A stretch of DNA of 64,000 nucleotides from Frigoribacterium sp. PhB116 (GTDB lineage Bacteria > Actinomycetota > Actinomycetes > Actinomycetales > Microbacteriaceae): contig NZ_SOBE01000004.1 of assembly GCF_004364285.1 (NCBI RefSeq), positions 124,001-188,000 of the forward strand, written 5' to 3'. The translations under genes and the position numbers were made by a program. This document shows positions 59,551-64,000 of the stretch, piece after piece. The notes beneath the pieces were generated by a model that searched no databases, had not been told where the DNA came from, and saw only the letters and a program-made list of their open reading frames with translations. The number at the start of each line of letters is the position of its first letter. Position 1 is the first letter of the stretch.

Positions 59551-62030
59551 CCATCGAGATCCAGCACGAGACGGATCGCCACGGGGACGACGGCCGGCCC
59601 GACGGGCGTGCCGGGGGCCGCGTCGGGGGTCGAGCCGAGGAGGCGCGGGCCGCGACGAGCGCGACCGGTCTCGTCCTCAGCGACCGCGTCCGCCGCCTCC
59701 TCGACGACATGTCGCTCGACGAGAAGCTGGCCCAGCTGGTCGGCTGGTGGGTCGACCAGGGCGGCGGCGCCGTGGCGCCGATGCAGGGTGCGATGACCCC
59801 CAGCGACGACTACGGAGCGGCGACCGAGCACGGCCTCGGGCACCTGACCCGGGTCTACGGGACGCGACCGGTCGACCCGGTGCAGCGCGCCTCCTGGCTG
59901 TGGGAGGAGCAGCGCCGGCTGCGCACCGAGACGCGTCTCGGCATCCCGGCGATCGTGCACGAGGAGTGCCTGACGGGCCTCGCCGCCTGGCAGGCCGCGA
60001 CGTTCCCGACGCCGCTCGCGTGGGGCGCCTCCTTCGACCCCGACCTCGTGGAGCGGATGGCGGCGCTGATCGGCGGCTCCATGCGCGAGCTCGGCGTGCA
60101 CCAGGGCCTCGCGCCGGTGCTCGACGTGGTCCGCGACCCGCGGTGGGGGCGCGTCGACGAGTGCATCGCCGAGGACCCGTACGTCGTGGGCACCGTCGGC
60201 ACCGCGTACGTGCGCGGCCTCCAGTCGGCCGGGGTGCACGCCACGCTCAAGCACTTCGTCGGCTACTCGCTCTCGGACGCGGGCCGCAACCACGCCCCCG
60301 CGAACGTCGGGCCGCGCTACCTCGCCGACGTGCTGCTGCCGCCGTTCGAGATGGCCGTGCGCGACGGCGGGGTGCGCTCGGTGATGAACTCGTACGCCGA
60401 GGTCGACGGCGTGCCCGTCGGGTCGACGCCCGAGTACCTGACCGACCTGCTGCGCGGCGAGTGGGGCTTCGACGGCGTCGTCGTGTCCGACTACTTCGCG
60501 GTGGCGTTCCTCGAGGTCATGCACGCCGTCGCCGCCGACCGCGGCGAGGCCGCCGCGCTCGCCCTCGAGGCGGGCATCGACGTCGAGCTGCCCACCGGCG
60601 ACGCCTACCTCGCCCCGCTCGCCGAGCGCGTGCGGGCCGGGCTGGTCGACGAGACGCTGGTCGACCTCGCGGTCGCCCGCGTGCTCGCGGAGAAGGAGGA
60701 GCTCGGCCTGCTCGATGAGGCCGCGCTCGACGCCGCGGAGGCAGCCGGGCCGCCGACCGAGATCGACCTCGACAGCCCGGCGCACCGCGCGGTCGCGCGC
60801 CGCCTGGCCGACGAGTCGGTCGTGCTGCTCACGAACGACGGGGTGCTGCCGCTCGGCGGTGGCGGTGGCGGTGGCGCCGGGGGCGGCGTCGACCCGAGCG
60901 CCGGCCCGGCCCGTGTCGCCTTGATCGGCCCGAACGCCGACAGCGCCGAGGCGCTGATGGGCTGCTACTCCTTCGTCAACCACGTGCTGGCGCACCACCC
61001 CGGGGTGCCCACGGGCATCGCGGTGCCGACCGTGGCGGAGGCCCTCCGCGAGGAGCTGCCCTCCGCCGAGCTCGTCGTCGTGCCCGGCTGCGAGGTCGAG
61101 GGCGCTCTCGACGCGGACGCCCGCTCGGGCATCGACGAGGCCGTCCGCGAGGCAGCGGCCTCCGACGTCGCCGTCGTCGTGGTCGGCGACCGCGCCGGGC
61201 TCTTCGGCCGCGGCACCGTCGGCGAGGGCAACGACGTCGAGAGCCTCGAGCTGCCGGGACCGCAGCGCGACCTCGTGGAGGCGGTCGTCGCCTCCGGCAC
61301 CCCGGTCGTGCTGGTCGTGCTGTCGGGTCGTCCCTACGCGATCGGCTGGGCGGTCTCCGGGCCGTCCGCCCCGGCGGCGGTCGTGCAGGCGTTCTTCCCG
61401 GGGGAGGAGGGCGGCCCCGCGATCGCCGGCGTGCTCTCGGGCAGCGTCGTGCCCTCGGGCCGGCTGCCCGTCTCGCTGCCGCGGTCGGCCGGCGCGCAGC
61501 CGTTCTCGTACCTGCACCCGCCGCTCGGCGGCCCGAGCGAGGTGACGAGCGCCGACAGCACCCCCGTGCTGCCGTTCGGCCACGGTCTCTCGTACACGAC
61601 GTTCGAGCGGTCGGGGCTCGCCGTCGAGGGTGCAGGCTCGGGCGCGGGCGAGGTGCCCGCAGGAGGCGCGTTCACCGCGACCGTGACGGTGCGGAACACG
61701 GGCGGCCGGGCCGGCGCCGACGTGGTGCAGCTCTACGCGCACGACGTCGTCGCCTCGGTGACCCGGCCGGTCGCGCAGCTGCTCGGCTACGCCCGGGTCG
61801 AGCTCGAGCCGGGGCAGGAGGCGCGGGTGACGTTCCACGTGCCCACGCAGCGTCTCGCGTTCAGCGACCGCCGGATGCGGCGCGTGGTCGAGCCCGGCGC
61901 CGTGGAGCTCTGGGTCGGTGCCTCGTGCGCCGAGCGCGAGACGCAGGCGGCGCTCGCGATCACCGGGCCGGTGCACCTCGTCGGTCTCGACGACGCCCGC
62001 GTGGTCGCGGTCGAGGTCGAGCTGCGCTGA
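59547..62030 (+). CDS. GH3 beta-glycosidase, probable beta-xylosidase
   Basis: An 827-aa cytoplasmic family 3 glycoside hydrolase. A charged N-terminus (about 40 residues) precedes the TIM-barrel domain, with HATLKHFVGYSLSDAGRNHA (about 232-251) and the nucleophile Asp in GVVVSDYFAV (about residue 315). The second alpha/beta domain (about 410-640) begins after LADESVVLLTNDGVLPL, interrupted by a Gly-rich run. A C-terminal Fn3-like domain follows (about 700-800). The KHF...AGRN region and operon context resemble Streptomyces BxlA beta-xylosidase. No signal peptide, so it acts on imported oligosaccharides. ATG at 59547 overlaps the permease stop. Confidence 0.92.
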   Translation: MTIEIQHETDRHGDDGRPDGRAGGRVGGRAEEARAATSATGLVLSDRVRRLLDDMSLDEKLAQLVGWWVDQGGGAVAPMQGAMTPSDDYGAATEHGLGHLTRVYGTRPVDPVQRASWLWEEQRRLRTETRLGIPAIVHEECLTGLAAWQAATFPTPLAWGASFDPDLVERMAALIGGSMRELGVHQGLAPVLDVVRDPRWGRVDECIAEDPYVVGTVGTAYVRGLQSAGVHATLKHFVGYSLSDAGRNHAPANVGPRYLADVLLPPFEMAVRDGGVRSVMNSYAEVDGVPVGSTPEYLTDLLRGEWGFDGVVVSDYFAVAFLEVMHAVAADRGEAAALALEAGIDVELPTGDAYLAPLAERVRAGLVDETLVDLAVARVLAEKEELGLLDEAALDAAEAAGPPTEIDLDSPAHRAVARRLADESVVLLTNDGVLPLGGGGGGGAGGGVDPSAGPARVALIGPNADSAEALMGCYSFVNHVLAHHPGVPTGIAVPTVAEALREELPSAELVVVPGCEVEGALDADARSGIDEAVREAAASDVAVVVVGDRAGLFGRGTVGEGNDVESLELPGPQRDLVEAVVASGTPVVLVVLSGRPYAIGWAVSGPSAPAAVVQAFFPGEEGGPAIAGVLSGSVVPSGRLPVSLPRSAGAQPFSYLHPPLGGPSEVTSADSTPVLPFGHGLSYTTFERSGLAVEGAGSGAGEVPAGGAFTATVTVRNTGGRAGADVVQLYAHDVVASVTRPVAQLLGYARVELEPGQEARVTFHVPTQRLAFSDRRMRRVVEPGAVELWVGASCAERETQAALAITGPVHLVGLDDARVVAVEVELR

Positions 62031-62075
62031 GCCCGCTCGTGCGGGCGTTCGCTCGTGCGCTCGTGCGTGCGTGCC

Positions 62076-62145
62076 GAGCTGCACCCCTCGACCGGCGCTG
62101 CACCCCGTGATCCGGGGGTGTAGCGCCGGATCGGTGGCGTAGCTC
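62076..62145 (+). repeat. 70-nt structured element, copy 2
   Basis: Same length and nested fold as 38221-38290, ungapped with 58 of 70 identities. It begins GAGCTGCACCCC and ends GGCGTAGCTC, with inner arms CCGGCGCTGCACCCC and GGGGTGTAGCGCCGG. One difference pair (62094 A to G and 62127 T to C relative to copy 1) keeps the base pair. It lies 45 nt after the GH3 stop. Confidence 0.8.
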
Positions 62146-62156
62146 GCGTCGGACGC

Positions 62157-63626
62157 TCAGCCCGCCCGCGGCTGGTGCCGGACGCCGGGGAAGCGCGCGT
62201 CGAGCTGCGCGTCGATCGCCTCCGCGAGGACGTCGCCGACATCGATGAACACCGTCTCGGCGGAGTCCGACATCGCCGACCCCAGAGGCTCGCCCCGGTC
62301 GAGTGGCTCGTCGCCCCCTGCGCCGACGAGCCCGCGCTGCACCAGCACCTCGACCGCGTCCACCAGCAGCCCGACGGTGTGGCCGTCCCGGCCGAGGGCG
62401 TCGAGCACGTCGCCCAGCACGAGGGGCGCCACGGCGTCGAGGGTGTGCGGCCACAGATCCTCCTGCTCCGGGTCGTCGAGCAGCTCCCACCACCCCGTCG
62501 TGAGCTGGTGGAGCAGGGCCGGCTCCACGGACGAGAAGAGGGTCCTCCAGGGCGGAGTCCCGGCCAGGTCCTGCAGCGACGTGGGCAAGCCGGGCGAGCT
62601 CCGGGCGACGGCGGCGCCGACCCGCGTCCGGGCGAAGGGCGTCGCGGTCCGGAGCTCGGCCCGTCGCTGCTCCGACTCGACGATCGCGGCGTACCAGGCG
62701 GGCAGGTGCTCCGGCGAGCGGGGGTGCGTCTCGAGGTCGGCGACCCACTCCGCGTCGCCGGGCCGCGCGTCCGCGGCACGCTCGGGCGCGCGCCAGCGGT
62801 CGGTCGCCTGCAGGTGAGTGTGCGGCCGCGTGTCGGGGTTGAGCCGCAGGTCGAAGGAGGCGTCCGGGAAGACGGTGAGGAACGCGCTCAGCCAGGCGCC
62901 CCGGGCCGGGTCGGTCGTGGTCTCCCGCAGCTCGCGGAGCAGGTCGTGGACCCTCGCCCCCACGAGCGGGTCGCCGCGGTGCACGGTGCCGTCACGCAGC
63001 AGCGTCGTGCCGGTGCTCCAGGAACTCCGGTCGAGCACGACGAACTCGTGGTCGGTCCGCGACCAGGGCAGGCCCCGGTGCGCGTCGACGACGTCCATGG
63101 CGAGCTGGCGGACGAGGAGGCGCGCCTCGCCGCGCGTCCCGGGCTCGAGCAGCTCGTCGTCCGAGCTCACGGGCCGCCGGACGGCCTTCGTCAGCCACGC
63201 CGGCGTGTGCCTGCGGGACCGGGGGAAGTCGGCGAGGTCCAGCACGAAGTCGCTGTCGTAGGGGAGCGGCGGCACCGGCCACGCGCCCGCGCGGGCGGTG
63301 TCGCGGAGGAACTCCGGCCGGCCGTCGTGGTCGTAGGAGAACGTCTCGTGCACCGTCTCGCCGGAGAGCCTCCGGCTCACGTGCAGCGACGCGACGAACC
63401 AGGCGCCCCGGTCGGCGTCGGCGGTCTCGCGGCGGAGGTCGACGAAGGTCGACCGCAGTTCGTCCGGCACCGGGACGAGCCGGCGCCCGTGCTGCGGGTG
63501 CGACGCGAAGATCCGGCAGGTCGTGATGCCGGCGACCTCGCCGAAGACGACGTCGAGGCCGTCCCACGGGACGCGGCCGGCCGCGCGTCGGGCCAGCTCG
63601 ACGACGTCCTGTTCGAGGGGGTGCAC
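62157..63626 (-). CDS. Protein of unknown function with internal duplication
   Basis: A 489-aa soluble protein with two related segments. In the first (about 40-170) TFVDLRRETADADRGAWFVA is followed by FSYDHDGRPEFL and DLADFPRSRRHTPAWL. In the second (about 195-345) DLLRELRETTTDPARGAWLSA is followed by HLQATDRW and DLETHPRSPEHLPAWY. The 'PR-x5-PAW' ending recalls DUF600/YezG-type immunity proteins, but I cannot confirm this. The last 130 residues are acidic and helical. The GTG at 63626 has TACCGT 6 nt upstream (63633-63638), so the mRNA is probably leaderless. No toxin gene is adjacent. Confidence 0.68.
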   Translation of the reverse strand: MHPLEQDVVELARRAAGRVPWDGLDVVFGEVAGITTCRIFASHPQHGRRLVPVPDELRSTFVDLRRETADADRGAWFVASLHVSRRLSGETVHETFSYDHDGRPEFLRDTARAGAWPVPPLPYDSDFVLDLADFPRSRRHTPAWLTKAVRRPVSSDDELLEPGTRGEARLLVRQLAMDVVDAHRGLPWSRTDHEFVVLDRSSWSTGTTLLRDGTVHRGDPLVGARVHDLLRELRETTTDPARGAWLSAFLTVFPDASFDLRLNPDTRPHTHLQATDRWRAPERAADARPGDAEWVADLETHPRSPEHLPAWYAAIVESEQRRAELRTATPFARTRVGAAVARSSPGLPTSLQDLAGTPPWRTLFSSVEPALLHQLTTGWWELLDDPEQEDLWPHTLDAVAPLVLGDVLDALGRDGHTVGLLVDAVEVLVQRGLVGAGGDEPLDRGEPLGSAMSDSAETVFIDVGDVLAEAIDAQLDARFPGVRHQPRAG

Positions 63627-63632
63627 GGACCC

Positions 63633-63638
63633 ACGGTA
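63633..63638 (-). promoter_or_regulatory. -10 box, leaderless geometry
   Basis: TACCGT on the minus strand, 6 nt before the GTG at 63626, with a GGGACA 18 bp upstream. Promoter plus first codons agree with those of the flavoprotein gene at 41678 at 23 of 26 positions. Confidence 0.6.
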
Positions 63639-63669
63639 CCGACTGACCCGCCGGCGTGTCCCGGCACCG

Positions 63670-64000
63670 CTACGCGCGGGTCCGGGCCGCCGTCGCGAGA
63701 GCGTCGACCACGACGAAGACCACGAGCCCGAGGCCGACCATCGGCAGGAACAGCCCCACCACGAGGCCGACGGCGACGACCGCGACGAGGCCCTGCCACG
63801 GCGCGCGGACGAGGGCACCTGCGAAGGCCGGGCGTCCGGCACGGAGGCGGCCCGCGCCTCCTGCGGGGCCTCGCCGCCACCACATCAGGTAGCCGAGCAC
63901 GACCATCGCGGCGACCCCGAAGGCCGTGACCACCAGGAGGAGCTGGTTCGGCAGGCCGAACATGGTGCCCATGTGAGTGTCGACGCCCCAGCGTGCCAGC
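63670..64000 (-). CDS. PepSY-TM family protein, 5' part outside window
   Basis: The visible 109 codons are the C-terminal part of a PepSY-associated membrane protein. LARWGVDTHMGTMFGLPNQL matches the conserved segment before the last helices of this family, followed by hydrophobic stretches LLLVVTAFGVAAMVVLGYL, GLVAVVAVGLVVGLFLPMV and LVVFVVVDAL. Family members are linked to membrane-bound flavin or iron/copper redox functions. The reading frame continues past base 64000, so the start is not seen; the ATG at 63970-63972 is internal. Confidence 0.82.
   Translation of the reverse strand, partial: LARWGVDTHMGTMFGLPNQLLLVVTAFGVAAMVVLGYLMWWRRGPAGGAGRLRAGRPAFAGALVRAPWQGLVAVVAVGLVVGLFLPMVGLGLVVFVVVDALATAARTRA

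Overview
The window is very GC-rich (about 70% or more by eye), has dense co-directional operons with 1-8 bp overlaps, uses many GTG starts, and carries LAXTG-type sortase signals, DtxR iron boxes and several LacI-family sugar regulons. This fits an actinobacterium, most likely a plant- or surface-associated member of the Microbacteriaceae. The assignment is inference; no rRNA or marker gene is present. I see no prophage, insertion sequence, CRISPR array, tRNA or rRNA.

Region 1 (1-20429) is an L-rhamnose/rhamnoside utilisation island. A CUT1 ABC importer (binding protein plus two permeases) is followed by a cytoplasmic GH78 alpha-L-rhamnosidase. A divergent LacI-type regulator comes next, then a rhaTPQS-type CUT2 rhamnose importer, a fucose/arabinose-isomerase-like enzyme, rhamnose mutarotase, RhaI isomerase, a bifunctional rhamnulose-1-phosphate aldolase/lactaldehyde dehydrogenase, rhamnulokinase and an FMN L-lactate dehydrogenase. 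Together they can carry imported rhamnosides through to dihydroxyacetone phosphate and L-lactate/pyruvate. Three operators with TGAA-N4-TTCA half-sites tie the three promoters together. Region 2 (20430-27728) is a LacI-controlled operon of unknown substrate: an FAD oxidoreductase, a hydantoinase/oxoprolinase-A-like protein without its usual B partner, an HExxH protein and an ion-transporter-type permease. It is bracketed by two copies of a second operator type.

Region 3 (27829-38290) holds a small membrane protein and an ATP-grasp protein, then a heme-iron acquisition locus: a DUF2470 protein, heme oxygenase, two HtaA-domain surface proteins, HmuT, and divergent HmuUV, with DtxR boxes at both promoters. 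Region 4 (38221-41690) has a membrane/sarcosine-oxidase-like fusion ORF, a small membrane protein and a flavin monooxygenase-like protein with a hexanucleotide-repeat insertion. Region 5 (41937-48836) is one gene for a giant wall-anchored protein with 19 IPT/TIG repeats. Region 6 (48840-55100) holds an integral membrane protein, an APC permease coupled to a saccharopine-dehydrogenase-like enzyme, an AI-2E family protein, a small acidic protein and a GlsB/YeaQ-type stress membrane protein behind a structured leader. Region 7 (55109-62030) is a LacI-regulated CUT1 importer plus GH3 glycosidase that resembles the Streptomyces bxl (xylobiose) arrangement. The right edge has a protein with an internal duplication and the 3' part of a PepSY-TM gene.

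Non-coding points of most interest are: a 70-nt structured element present twice (38221-38290 and 62076-62145) with a compensatory base-pair change; nine promoters where the -10 hexamer sits only 6-7 nt before the start codon (leaderless mRNAs), including a divergent pair packed into one DtxR box; and a strongly over-represented octamer GGAGGCGC that forces otherwise rare codons.
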